DNA from: Alistipes sp.
Lineage (GTDB): Bacteria; Bacteroidota; Bacteroidia; Bacteroidales; Rikenellaceae
Reading direction: 5' to 3'
Length of the DNA stretch: 9,227 bases
NCBI GenBank assembly: GCA_017560305.1
Contig: JAFYOF010000059.1
Location: forward strand, 1 to 9,227
Shown piece by piece: positions 1 through 6,915 of the stretch. How positions within the stretch are numbered: the stretch's first letter is position 1; every line of letters begins with the position of its first letter. A program made the translations under genes and the position numbers. The notes beneath the pieces were generated by a model. It was not told the origin of the DNA and searched no databases. It saw only the letters and a list, made by a program, of their open reading frames with translations.

Positions 1-493
1 GAATAACCTCATTGTATTGGGGAAGTATCGCCCTAATCAATTGGATTTCATTATTCTTAATTCGGTCATTGTCTGTATCAGGGTAGTATCTATAATATAA
101 ATGATCTTTCCATCGGCTAAACATTTCTATGATTAAATCCCTGGTGTCTTTATAATATTCTCTTGCACGCTTTCTAATATGTTGCCTATCAGGTCCAGTA
201 AATTGGCATCTACCAATATAAAGGATATAATTCTCTATAAATGACAAATTTAACCCTTTTATGTAAAAGATATAAATGCCACCTGTATTATTGGGTAGAT
301 TTTTTATTTCGTCTGACAAATCGTCATTAGATTCATTCAAATATTTGATTTCAGCAGACCAATTCTCAACATTTCTTATTGGATTATCAAGTTCTATGGC
401 ATTATTAGCCCATCTATGTGGATTATGATAGTACTTCAACTCATATTTATAATTGTTACTATCTTCTGCAAGAAAAGCCCTATATCCAGCCAT
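1..493 (-). CDS. GIY-YIG nuclease domain protein, 3' end beyond left edge
   Basis: The reverse complement from the ATG at 493 is open to the window edge and gives 164 residues with no stop. Residues 71-76 read GGIYIF and 91-95 read LYIGR, the two hallmark strands of the GIY-YIG nuclease fold. They are followed by a basic helix (IRKRAREYY, about 106-114, with the expected arginine) and then by NEIQLIRAILPQYN (about 148-161), which matches the family's catalytic glutamate (E149) and the terminal P...N signature. The key catalytic positions therefore look intact. About 70 residues precede the domain and are unrecognised. The gene starts 11 bp after the stop of the PP-loop gene, with only a weak AAAG as ribosome site, and is probably the fourth gene of that operon. 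In this family the fold cuts DNA. A role as effector or nicking component of the neighbouring system is inferred. The C-terminus is not seen. Confidence 0.85.
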   Translation of the reverse strand, partial: MAGYRAFLAEDSNNYKYELKYYHNPHRWANNAIELDNPIRNVENWSAEIKYLNESNDDLSDEIKNLPNNTGGIYIFYIKGLNLSFIENYILYIGRCQFTGPDRQHIRKRAREYYKDTRDLIIEMFSRWKDHLYYRYYPDTDNDRIKNNEIQLIRAILPQYNEVI

Positions 494-504
494 AACTTTA
501 TATT

Positions 505-1611
505 TTATATAAAACAGTTAGCACAAGGTATTTCGTCATCGTCATCGAACATATCAACAAGTAAGCCGCTGGTTGCTTTTGCTTTCAAACCTTCTTGTTT
601 TTTGATATAGTCCAATTTAATCTGGCGTACTCGCTCTGGTCGACTCAACTCCTCGAGTGTTTCGCCTTGAATCCAAGTATATCCATCTTTTTCATATTCC
701 ATCGATTTCTTATAGAGCTCTGGATGTTGTTCAAGAAGCCAAATCCACTCGATACGCTGCTGGAAGAAGCAGAAGTAGCATCCTGAACGGCTACGACAGT
801 ACTCGCCTTTTTTGCCATCAACCTCAAATTTAATAGGGTTATAATAAGCAGGAATACCAACGCCGCTCTCCTCCAATATTCTGAAAATATCTTCTTTGAC
901 AAGGATTTCTTCGTTATCAATCAATGGGAACTCCTTTAATTTTCCGACTGGATAATCAGTTGTTTTGAGGAACTCAAAAACCACCCTGTTGAATGTCTTT
1001 ACACTTAAATCAAGTAAAGCATTCAACTTTCGACTATAGAAGAACGACCTGTTAATGGGCGTTGATGTGACTTCAACAGCCTCTTCTTTGATATTGTCAG
1101 GGGCCCATTGCTTATATAATTCTGTAATCAAATCCAGATTGTCGTTGTGTAATACCTTGTGTATAACATCAAGACTCCAGATATTTCGTCTAAACGGAAA
1201 GATTGCCTGTATGTTAGGCTTTGTCGAAACATAACCTTCTCGATCTTCATCTCCACGAATACCTACATAAGAAACCGCAGGCTCATCACCAACGAACTTC
1301 TCAAACTCCGCTAACTTCATCTTTTGAGTACACCATCGAGCTTGTGGCGATGGTAAGTAGCCTCCACTAATTTTTAAGAAGTGATCAAATGGTGTAGGCT
1401 CTGGACTTCCCTCTGCAGCTTTAAGTCTCTCAACCTTGCCGAGGAATGACTCCAAGTTGTCAACCAATTTCTCGGTTTCCTCTAATTCACAACCAGTGTC
1501 AGAGTTGTAGTATTCAACTTCTAATGTAGGATATTTCTGCTTCATATAGATGGCCAAAGCAGCACTATCCTTGCCTCCGGAAATTCCTAATACGTGTCTT
1601 ACTTTAGTCAT
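505..1611 (-). CDS. PAPS reductase/DndC-type PP-loop ATPase (BrxP-like)
   Basis: This 368-aa protein has the PP-loop SGGKDS at residues 11-16 and a downstream GIRGDEDREGY segment (117-127) typical of the PAPS reductase/adenine nucleotide alpha hydrolase family. Members activate a substrate with ATP and often transfer sulfur; DndC does this in DNA phosphorothioation. Cysteines at 94 (RWCTQKMK), 272, 278 and 281 (CRSRSGCYFC) are placed like the Fe-S or sulfur-handling cysteines of DndC-like proteins. A middle block of about 130 residues (140-270) is longer than in simple CysH enzymes. The protein ends with an acidic run and a CANC pair (363-366). Its ATG overlaps the ATPase stop by 8 bp (ATGACTAA), so the two are translationally coupled. 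As I recall, BREX type 4 is defined by a protein of this type. Family assignment is firm; the substrate is unknown and amino-acid biosynthesis (CysH) is unlikely in this context. Confidence 0.88.
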   Translation of the reverse strand: MTKVRHVLGISGGKDSAALAIYMKQKYPTLEVEYYNSDTGCELEETEKLVDNLESFLGKVERLKAAEGSPEPTPFDHFLKISGGYLPSPQARWCTQKMKLAEFEKFVGDEPAVSYVGIRGDEDREGYVSTKPNIQAIFPFRRNIWSLDVIHKVLHNDNLDLITELYKQWAPDNIKEEAVEVTSTPINRSFFYSRKLNALLDLSVKTFNRVVFEFLKTTDYPVGKLKEFPLIDNEEILVKEDIFRILEESGVGIPAYYNPIKFEVDGKKGEYCRSRSGCYFCFFQQRIEWIWLLEQHPELYKKSMEYEKDGYTWIQGETLEELSRPERVRQIKLDYIKKQEGLKAKATSGLLVDMFDDDDEIPCANCFI

Positions 1612-4600
1612 TGTTCAGTTTCTTTTTAATAATGCATAAAAGTGCATATGTATCAATATCGCTATCACCAGACAGAAGTTTGTCAATCTTAGCCTCAAGT
1701 GATTTCGCTTGCTTAGCCTTTGCATAACTCAACTGTACAATCTGTTGTGTTGCTGCACCGTTATTCGAAATCATCTCAAAACGGAAGAAGTTGTCATCAT
1801 TTGTCAGCCCTTTGCTACTAATCTCTACATACTTTAGTAGTTCCTTAAATGAATGTACGAGGTTATCAATCAGATAAGTCTCTTCCTCATCCATCATAGC
1901 CTCCAACTGTTTATCTAATACAACATAAGCGAGTGATTGGTACCAAGTTACTCTATCAGTATTTGGGGCCAATACACGAGTTAAGAATGTCCTCTGTCGC
2001 TCCGTTAATAGATATGTTTTAATTGTAGAGTAGCGCTGTTCCAGCTCAACTTTATATGATGCATATTCTTTCGATTTCAATCCCAATTCCTCGACAAGAA
2101 CACGTTCTAATCTGCTAATTAGGTTTGAGTAGCACATACGAAGGTCTCGGATTGCCTTTTGTAGCAATTCAACATATCGTCTTAATACTTCGTCATTGTG
2201 AGCTATCTCAGCATCCTTGAAACCAAGAGCGCGAGGCAAATCATCAAAGAATGTCTTTTCTGGATCCTTTGCAGATGCCAATGCTGTACGAAACTTAACA
2301 GTAGTCTTATCAAGACGCTTAGTCTGCTTAGCATACTTGTTAAGTTTCTTATAAAAAATCAAGAATGGCTTAATCGTTTCTATCAGGCTGTTTGCAGTAA
2401 ACTCTGCATCTTGGATTATTCCCAATGCTTCGCGATACTTGCTAAATAAATCCAATTTCACACCCTCAACATTAAATGCTTTCACCGAAAAACCAGCAGG
2501 AGACTTTTGCATAATATCCAGAACCTCACGAGTAATGGTGTGGACATAGACACCAGCATCGTTATATAACGAATAGTCATTCTTCTTGATGATCAAGAAT
2601 GTGGGCAACCATAAATCAATGACACCTTGTTTTAACTTGAATGGGCGTGAACGCAAAATCTTAATGAGTTCACCTAACTTGCGAGGTTTCTCCTTCGTGC
2701 TATCCAAGAACGTCTCACACGCATTCCATAGTGGCATAAAGTTATCATCATGTGGTTCTCCAAGCAGATACTCCCTACCGATACGTCTATGAATACCAGT
2801 GTTTCGCAATAGTGTCAGATATATGGTCTTCTCTGGTGGAAATTTACCATCTTCGAAGCCAAGATTCTCTTCTGCACCATTATCTAACAAATGGGCAAGG
2901 AAATTGACGCGTGCGGTAGAAATCGCACTACTTGGCTTATGCTTATTGACCATCTCATTAATGTACACTGGCGTGTCGCAATAAACCTGGTCGCAAATTG
3001 CCGACAGCCACTTATTAAATGCCGCTTTCGAAGAAATGTCAATAACTTTACCTCTATACACCCAAACAACATCTGTATTGTAGTTAAACAAGGCGTTTAG
3101 TACGCTTGTATTTAACAACTCTTGCTCGTGTGCAATCAGCGCTTTAATCTCCTTTTGGGCTACATTATCATTGCTATCTATATCATTTTGCACATACGCC
3201 AACTTATCCAACTGCCATACATGATCGATAATCTTCTCCGTTTTTTTGAAGTATGCGTACAGAATAGCCTCCTCAACATTTGCAGTCTGTTTTAATATAT
3301 CATCCAATGATATGTCCTCATTGAAAATAAGATTTATAAAACCATCAATCTCGTCCTGTGGCTGCTGTACGATAGGCTGGTCTGATATCTTATATTCGAA
3401 GTATCTTGGAGTTCCTTTTCGGAAGTATGATGCATTTGCAAACTCAATCGGAAGATTGAAGTTTGTGAGCAATTTATCAATAACATCTTTTGATCGAGGA
3501 ACGATGCCGGCGGCTTTCAATAACTCACCCTCAATGTTCACATCCGTACCCTCAAACAAAATGTACTGCGACTTATATGTTGCGTATCGAATAATCTTGT
3601 GTTGTGTAAGAAGATCTATGATATCTCCTGGAGTGTTGATACCTAATGCTGTTCGAGCATATAGAGAAAGAGCCTTTTTGTCTAACAGAACACCAGCCTT
3701 ACCAAAAAGATTAATCATTCCAATAGTTTTAACTAATACTATTGCAGCAGTTGCAATGTCACCTTCGAACAGACCCTCAACACGCTCTAAACTCACACGA
3801 ATACTAGTCCAGGCAGCAGAGTCTGCATTGATTTCAGATAAGTACGAATAGAAATTGTATATGTCGTAGTCGTACACATCTGCCAAACTATATGTGGTAT
3901 GCTTACCCTCAACGAATGATTGTAAAGAACCTTGACCTGTTGCTTCAAGAAACGAAAAGAGTGTTCGCTCATTTTGTCCATATCGTTGAATCGACAAAGT
4001 CAAAGCCTGAGCCGCAAACAAGTCCATAGGATAAAGGCTCAAAGCTGTATCGTATGAAATCGATGCACTCGCAAACTTGCTTGAAACAGCAAGCTCATAT
4101 ATCTTCTCAAAGTTATTATTAATAATCTTGCGAGGAGTTCTTTCTATACGCTTTGAGGCCAAGAATAGCAACTGCTCAACTGGCTCATTAAATACAATCT
4201 CCTTAAAGCGACCTTTCACCTTAGTCCATTCGTTGCGCTGACTTTCAGTAAGTGAACGAGCATACGAGTTAAAGTTCTGGTGCAGGGTTGTGAGTAAAAT
4301 AGCATCACGCTTTACATCATTGATAAACTCGGTAAACTTCTGGAAAAGATATAGTTCTCGCTCCGGGTTGTTCTTCGCAGCATATTCCAGCAATTTGCCA
4401 AACTCATCTATAACAAGGAATATAAACTCACCTCGTTTCTCGGCATTCTTAAAGAATGTCTTTAGATTCTCAAAAAGATTATCTGATGCTGCAGTCGGGA
4501 ATAGCTTGTCAGTTAGAACCTTTTGCAAAGAAGCATAATCTCCTACGATATTAACAAACTTTATTTTAGCGACACCATTAAACTGACCCTTATTCTTGAC

Positions 4601-4813
4601 AAGGATACCACTTCCTTTCTCAAGGCTATCTTGGAGAGCCAAAATAAAGTTCGATTTACCTGTTCCATACGAACCGATAATATTGAATGAGTGTACACCC
4701 GCATTGAACGAGTCCACAATATTTCCTACAACACCTTTTGCATTTTGAGTTACAATATAACTCTCAGGGTTGAAGGCTGTTTGGGCAATATTTATTGATG
4801 GAGTGTATTTCAT
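1604..4813 (-). CDS. Large P-loop ATPase of defence-like operon (BrxC-like?)
   Basis: I take the ATG at 4813, giving 1069 aa, because it has GAGGAG about 7 bp upstream and begins 1 bp after the DUF4007 stop. An in-frame ATG at 4849 would lie inside the preceding gene. With this start, Walker A is GSYGTGKS at residues 47-54, Walker B is FLVIDEFG at about 132-139, and a sensor-like strand AILLTTLHQNF follows at about 171-181, so the nucleotide-binding core sits in the first 200 residues. The remaining 850 or so residues are mostly predicted-helical, charged and not recognised by me; no nuclease or methyltransferase motif was seen. The layout of a short N-terminal AAA-like core and a long C-terminal body resembles the large ATPases of BREX (BrxC/PglY) and related defence systems. 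It probably powers or gates the complex with its operon partners. The general ATPase call is strong; the BrxC relationship is tentative. Confidence 0.85.
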   Translation of the reverse strand: MKYTPSINIAQTAFNPESYIVTQNAKGVVGNIVDSFNAGVHSFNIIGSYGTGKSNFILALQDSLEKGSGILVKNKGQFNGVAKIKFVNIVGDYASLQKVLTDKLFPTAASDNLFENLKTFFKNAEKRGEFIFLVIDEFGKLLEYAAKNNPERELYLFQKFTEFINDVKRDAILLTTLHQNFNSYARSLTESQRNEWTKVKGRFKEIVFNEPVEQLLFLASKRIERTPRKIINNNFEKIYELAVSSKFASASISYDTALSLYPMDLFAAQALTLSIQRYGQNERTLFSFLEATGQGSLQSFVEGKHTTYSLADVYDYDIYNFYSYLSEINADSAAWTSIRVSLERVEGLFEGDIATAAIVLVKTIGMINLFGKAGVLLDKKALSLYARTALGINTPGDIIDLLTQHKIIRYATYKSQYILFEGTDVNIEGELLKAAGIVPRSKDVIDKLLTNFNLPIEFANASYFRKGTPRYFEYKISDQPIVQQPQDEIDGFINLIFNEDISLDDILKQTANVEEAILYAYFKKTEKIIDHVWQLDKLAYVQNDIDSNDNVAQKEIKALIAHEQELLNTSVLNALFNYNTDVVWVYRGKVIDISSKAAFNKWLSAICDQVYCDTPVYINEMVNKHKPSSAISTARVNFLAHLLDNGAEENLGFEDGKFPPEKTIYLTLLRNTGIHRRIGREYLLGEPHDDNFMPLWNACETFLDSTKEKPRKLGELIKILRSRPFKLKQGVIDLWLPTFLIIKKNDYSLYNDAGVYVHTITREVLDIMQKSPAGFSVKAFNVEGVKLDLFSKYREALGIIQDAEFTANSLIETIKPFLIFYKKLNKYAKQTKRLDKTTVKFRTALASAKDPEKTFFDDLPRALGFKDAEIAHNDEVLRRYVELLQKAIRDLRMCYSNLISRLERVLVEELGLKSKEYASYKVELEQRYSTIKTYLLTERQRTFLTRVLAPNTDRVTWYQSLAYVVLDKQLEAMMDEEETYLIDNLVHSFKELLKYVEISSKGLTNDDNFFRFEMISNNGAATQQIVQLSYAKAKQAKSLEAKIDKLLSGDSDIDTYALLCIIKKKLNND

Positions 4814-4830
4814 ATTAATTCTCCTCGTAA
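4799..4830 (-). promoter_or_regulatory. Ribosome site deciding the ATPase start
   Basis: On the minus strand GAGGAG lies about 7 bp before the ATG at 4813 and overlaps the last codons of the DUF4007 gene. It is one of the few clear Shine-Dalgarno sequences in the window and supports this start over the in-frame ATG at 4849, which lies inside DUF4007 coding sequence. Confidence 0.7.
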
Positions 4831-5666
4831 TATCTGTCAAGCACATCAATTGAATTCAATGTTGCTCTAAACTGCAACTCCTTAATTCCAGCCACATCGG
4901 AGAAAACAATCTCCGATGGGTATAGGTCGCATAAATAGTTAATAATATCTAACAAGTCATTGTTGGTCAAACAGAAGATTAAAGCCAACTCGGTAATATC
5001 TTCAAAAGAAATACTATTTCGTCCTTCGAATTTAACCAACAGAGCATATAAGAATATCAAGCGAGGTATATCACTACGAGTATCGTAGTTGAATCGATAT
5101 GTATTCTTCTCTGTCTCGCAAATCAAATTCAGCGGAGCAAATAATGAGTTGCTATCCTCAATATTCACATTGCCACCATTCTTTGCACAATAGTTATGAA
5201 GCATTACTCCGATATCGCGCTTTACGGTATTGTCGTTATATAAATTCTTGTAGCCAGCCTCGTCAAAGCGAGTGTGCTTAATGTAGTTTTGTAATTTGCT
5301 TTTTTCTACAATATTGCGCTGACGATGATAGTCTACAAATGTAGTTTTATAGATAGTTGCATAGTCTGTCTGTATCAGCAAAAAGTGCAACAACCACAAT
5401 GTGCCAACATCTTCCAAATAAGGATCCTTGCCATTTTCGTTATCAAACAGGTAGTCAGATATAGCCACAAGACCTGCATCTTTCAATAGGCCAATCGCCT
5501 TTAACCAGAATTTGATTGAAGCTACCATATTTTTACCAACGCCAAGACGTACAACAGCATCGTCGTCATTAAAATTGTTTTCACCTCTGACGAAATCATA
5601 ACCGCGTTTAAGCCAATGCGACTTACACGCAAACGATTCGTGGCCTGAGAATATAGGTCTAGCCAT
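4815..5666 (-). CDS. DUF4007 family protein
   Basis: This 283-aa protein carries the DUF4007 (PF13182) signature. It begins with FSGHESFACKSHWLKRGYD (6-24), then has LGVGKNMVASIKFWLKAIGLL (41-61), DPYLEDVGTLWLLHFLL (81-97) and a later TVKRDIGVMLHNY block (147-159). The family has no established biochemical activity. I recall it grouped with PAPS-reductase-type proteins in BREX type 4 and near DndC-like genes, which matches the two genes downstream. The LGVGKNMV/SIKFWL segment resembles a helix-turn-helix-like region, so a DNA-binding or specificity role is possible but not shown. It is the first intact gene of the operon; its stop is separated by 1 bp from the ATPase ATG. The start is the first ATG in frame, with no good ribosome site and only 37 bp from the inverted repeat upstream, so its native promoter is probably displaced. 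Confidence 0.88.
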   Translation of the reverse strand: MARPIFSGHESFACKSHWLKRGYDFVRGENNFNDDDAVVRLGVGKNMVASIKFWLKAIGLLKDAGLVAISDYLFDNENGKDPYLEDVGTLWLLHFLLIQTDYATIYKTTFVDYHRQRNIVEKSKLQNYIKHTRFDEAGYKNLYNDNTVKRDIGVMLHNYCAKNGGNVNIEDSNSLFAPLNLICETEKNTYRFNYDTRSDIPRLIFLYALLVKFEGRNSISFEDITELALIFCLTNNDLLDIINYLCDLYPSEIVFSDVAGIKELQFRATLNSIDVLDRYYEEN

Positions 5667-5670
5667 ATAT

Positions 5671-5703
5671 TTAGTTTATACTTTTTTCGTTTATCAATTC
5701 TTT
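5671..5703 (-). pseudogene. Possible 3' remnant of a gene upstream of DUF4007
   Basis: Reading the minus strand outward from the left inverted repeat, ten codons (KELINEKSIN) and a TAA precede the DUF4007 ATG by 4 bp, the usual spacing in this operon. The frame stays open back through the repeat to about 5856, where a stop occurs inside the transposase antisense; it has no ATG. It could be the last codons of an operon gene cut off by the element, or simply AT-rich leader that happens to be open. The piece is too short to identify. Confidence 0.25.
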
Positions 5704-5731
5704 AAGGGAGTTATACGTTTCCAAACCTAAA
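5704..5731 (-). repeat. Left copy of 28-bp inverted repeat (putative TIR)
   Basis: On the minus strand it reads TTTAGGTTTGGAAACG followed by TATAACTCCCTT; 27 of 28 positions match the copy at 9028-9055. Inside is an imperfect dyad centred on GTTTGGAAAC with flanking TA steps (T.TA.GTTTGGAAAC.TA.A), as expected for a protein-binding end. Confidence 0.85.
5722..5729 (-). promoter_or_regulatory. Outward TAnnTTTG (-7) box in left repeat
   Basis: TAGGTTTG on the minus strand matches the Bacteroidetes -7 consensus and points at the DUF4007 operon, about 55 bp upstream of its ATG. I see no TTTG at the expected -33 distance, only an AT-rich stretch, so promoter activity is uncertain. Confidence 0.35.
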
Positions 5732-5732
5732 T

Positions 5733-5771
5733 AATCTTGCGGGATAAATCGGTTGATTGTCTCGCAAGATT
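5733..5771. repeat. 9-bp inverted repeat inside left end
   Basis: AATCTTGCG (5733-5741) and CGCAAGATT (5763-5771) are perfect inverted arms around a 21-bp spacer, immediately inside the left terminal repeat. They could be a subterminal transposase site, an operator for the transposase promoter, or a stem in outward transcripts. No counterpart was seen at the right end. Confidence 0.55.
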
Positions 5772-5783
5772 TATATTTTGCCA
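5752..5783 (+). promoter_or_regulatory. Possible transposase promoter
   Basis: TATATTTTG at about 5771-5779 resembles the Bacteroidetes -7 box with one extra base, and TTG at 5752-5754 lies about 16 bp upstream as a weak -33. It would start transcription about 45 bp before the transposase ATG and just ahead of the hairpin at 5808. Confidence 0.3.
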
Positions 5784-5807
5784 AGCAATTTTTCTCACCA
5801 AAGTTAT

Positions 5808-5833
5808 TAACACCAAATAATCGTTTGGTGTTA
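5808..5833 (+). promoter_or_regulatory. Hairpin abutting the transposase start codon
   Basis: TAACACCAAA (5808-5817) and TTTGGTGTTA (5824-5833) form a perfect 10-bp stem with a six-base TAATCG loop; the last base is the A of the ATG. There is no Shine-Dalgarno sequence, so this stem covers the ribosome landing region and probably lowers transposase translation. A binding site for a dimeric repressor is an alternative. Confidence 0.6.
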
Positions 5834-6750
5834 TGTTTGATTTTATCAATTTGACTCTACAAGAGTTCATTCGTAAATTCAATTGTGAGGATGTTTGCTT
5901 GAGTTATCTTGAGAAGAGATTTTGGAACAATATCCCTGTTTCTCCTTTTGACCCATCCTCAAAAGTATATAACTATGGCAATCATAAGTACCGATGTCGA
6001 AACACGGGCAAAAACTTTAATGTCAAGACAAATACTTTGTTCCACGGAACGAAAGTACCACTTGACAAATGGTTTTATGCTATTTGGAAGATTGCTAATA
6101 GCACTAATGGAATATCCTCAGTACAACTGAGCAAGGAAATTGGTATTAGGCAGGCTACTGCTTGGTCTATGCTTCATCGTATCCGTATGTGTATGAGTGC
6201 TGAGAATGTCGCTAAATTGAGTGGCGAAGTTGAACTTGACGAAACGTATGTTGGCGGAAAGGAGAAAAGCAAGCATTCAAACAAGAGAATACCACATAAT
6301 CAAGGTAGAAGTACAAAGACGAGAACAGCGGTATTAGGTATGCTTGAAAGAAACGGCAAAGTCGTATGTCGTGTAATCAAAGGTAGAGTTACCAAAAAGA
6401 AACTTACCGCACCTATTCTTACTACAATCAAACGCACCGCCACTCTATACACAGACGAATATAGTGGCTATAATCTCGTTGGCAAAGTTTATAAGCGTGA
6501 GAAAGTAAACCATAGCAAGAAACTATATGTTAAGGGCAAAGCACATACGAATGGTATCGAAGGCTTTTGGTCAAAAGTCAAAAGAAGTTTTGTGGGTGTT
6601 TACTACAAGATGAGCCGAAAGTATTTGCATTTGTATATGAACGAATATGTATTCCGTCACAATGTAGCAAAGGAGAATGGTTGGAATAGATTTAACCATT
6701 TCCTCACTCTTGCTAATAGACACGTTCCACTCAAAGAATTAGTTGCGTAA
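5833..6750 (+). CDS. IS1595-family (ISXO2-like) transposase
   Basis: This 305-aa protein has the layout of IS1595-family enzymes: an N-terminal zinc-ribbon region, a helix-turn-helix-like block (SSVQLSKEIGIRQATAWSML, 95-114) and a DDE-type core. Likely catalytic residues are D136 in ELDETYVGG, D208 in LYTDEYSGY and the NGIEGFWS motif (N240/E243), followed by the usual KVKRSFVGVYY...RHN tail. Length and motifs suggest a full, possibly active protein. The zinc ribbon is degenerate: a CRNTGKNF half remains (C55), but the expected first CPxC is replaced by SPFD around residues 37-40. It acts by cutting and joining the element ends. The stop overlaps the start of a 51-aa gene (TAATG). The ATG at 5833 has no ribosome site and sits against a hairpin, consistent with low expression. 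Confidence 0.92.
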   Translation: MFDFINLTLQEFIRKFNCEDVCLSYLEKRFWNNIPVSPFDPSSKVYNYGNHKYRCRNTGKNFNVKTNTLFHGTKVPLDKWFYAIWKIANSTNGISSVQLSKEIGIRQATAWSMLHRIRMCMSAENVAKLSGEVELDETYVGGKEKSKHSNKRIPHNQGRSTKTRTAVLGMLERNGKVVCRVIKGRVTKKKLTAPILTTIKRTATLYTDEYSGYNLVGKVYKREKVNHSKKLYVKGKAHTNGIEGFWSKVKRSFVGVYYKMSRKYLHLYMNEYVFRHNVAKENGWNRFNHFLTLANRHVPLKELVA

Positions 6751-6905
6751 TGAAGACAAGTAGAAACAAAAAAGACATTGTATTAACACCAGAAGAGGTG
6801 GCACAATTTAGAGCATTAGGATGGGAAGGAATTATGAGCAAAGCAAAGTCCTACAATCCTAATGCTAAGAAAACTACAGTGAAAAAAGGCAGTAAGAAAT
6901 TGTAA
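6750..6905 (+). CDS. Small basic protein coupled to the transposase
   Basis: A 51-aa protein starts at the ATG of a TAATG overlap with the transposase stop, so it is probably translated by termination-reinitiation. It begins MKTSRNKKDIVLTPEEV, contains FRALGWEGIMSKA, and ends in a lysine-rich tail (KKTTVKKGSKKL). The high lysine content suggests nucleic-acid contact. The tight coupling suggests a transposition accessory or regulatory protein, but I do not recognise a domain and the function is inferred from position only. Confidence 0.7.
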   Translation: MKTSRNKKDIVLTPEEVAQFRALGWEGIMSKAKSYNPNAKKTTVKKGSKKL

Positions 6906-6915
6906 TCTTTACAAT
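6899..6915. terminator. Short dyad between convergent genes
   Basis: ATTGTAA-TCT-TTACAAT is a perfect 7-bp inverted repeat that contains both the stop codon of the 51-aa gene (6903-6905) and the stop of the convergent 121-aa gene (6909-6911). It is AT-rich with no long U-tract, so it may be only a weak bidirectional terminator or a chance of two facing stop codons. Confidence 0.3.

Noticed and set aside
505..1611. Plain CysH (assimilatory PAPS reductase).
   Set aside because: The DndC-like cysteine layout, longer middle region and operon with DUF4007, an ATPase and a nuclease do not fit a sulfate assimilation gene.
3246..3851. A 201-codon plus-strand open frame inside the large ATPase gene.
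   Set aside because: It lies wholly antisense to a continuous coding frame with Walker motifs and has a Ser/Arg-rich, unprotein-like composition; it is a shadow.
4811..4849. ATPase start at 4849, giving 12 extra residues (MMCLTDITRRIN).
   Set aside because: It lies inside the DUF4007 coding region, while the ATG at 4813 has GAGGAG at proper spacing and a 1-bp junction.
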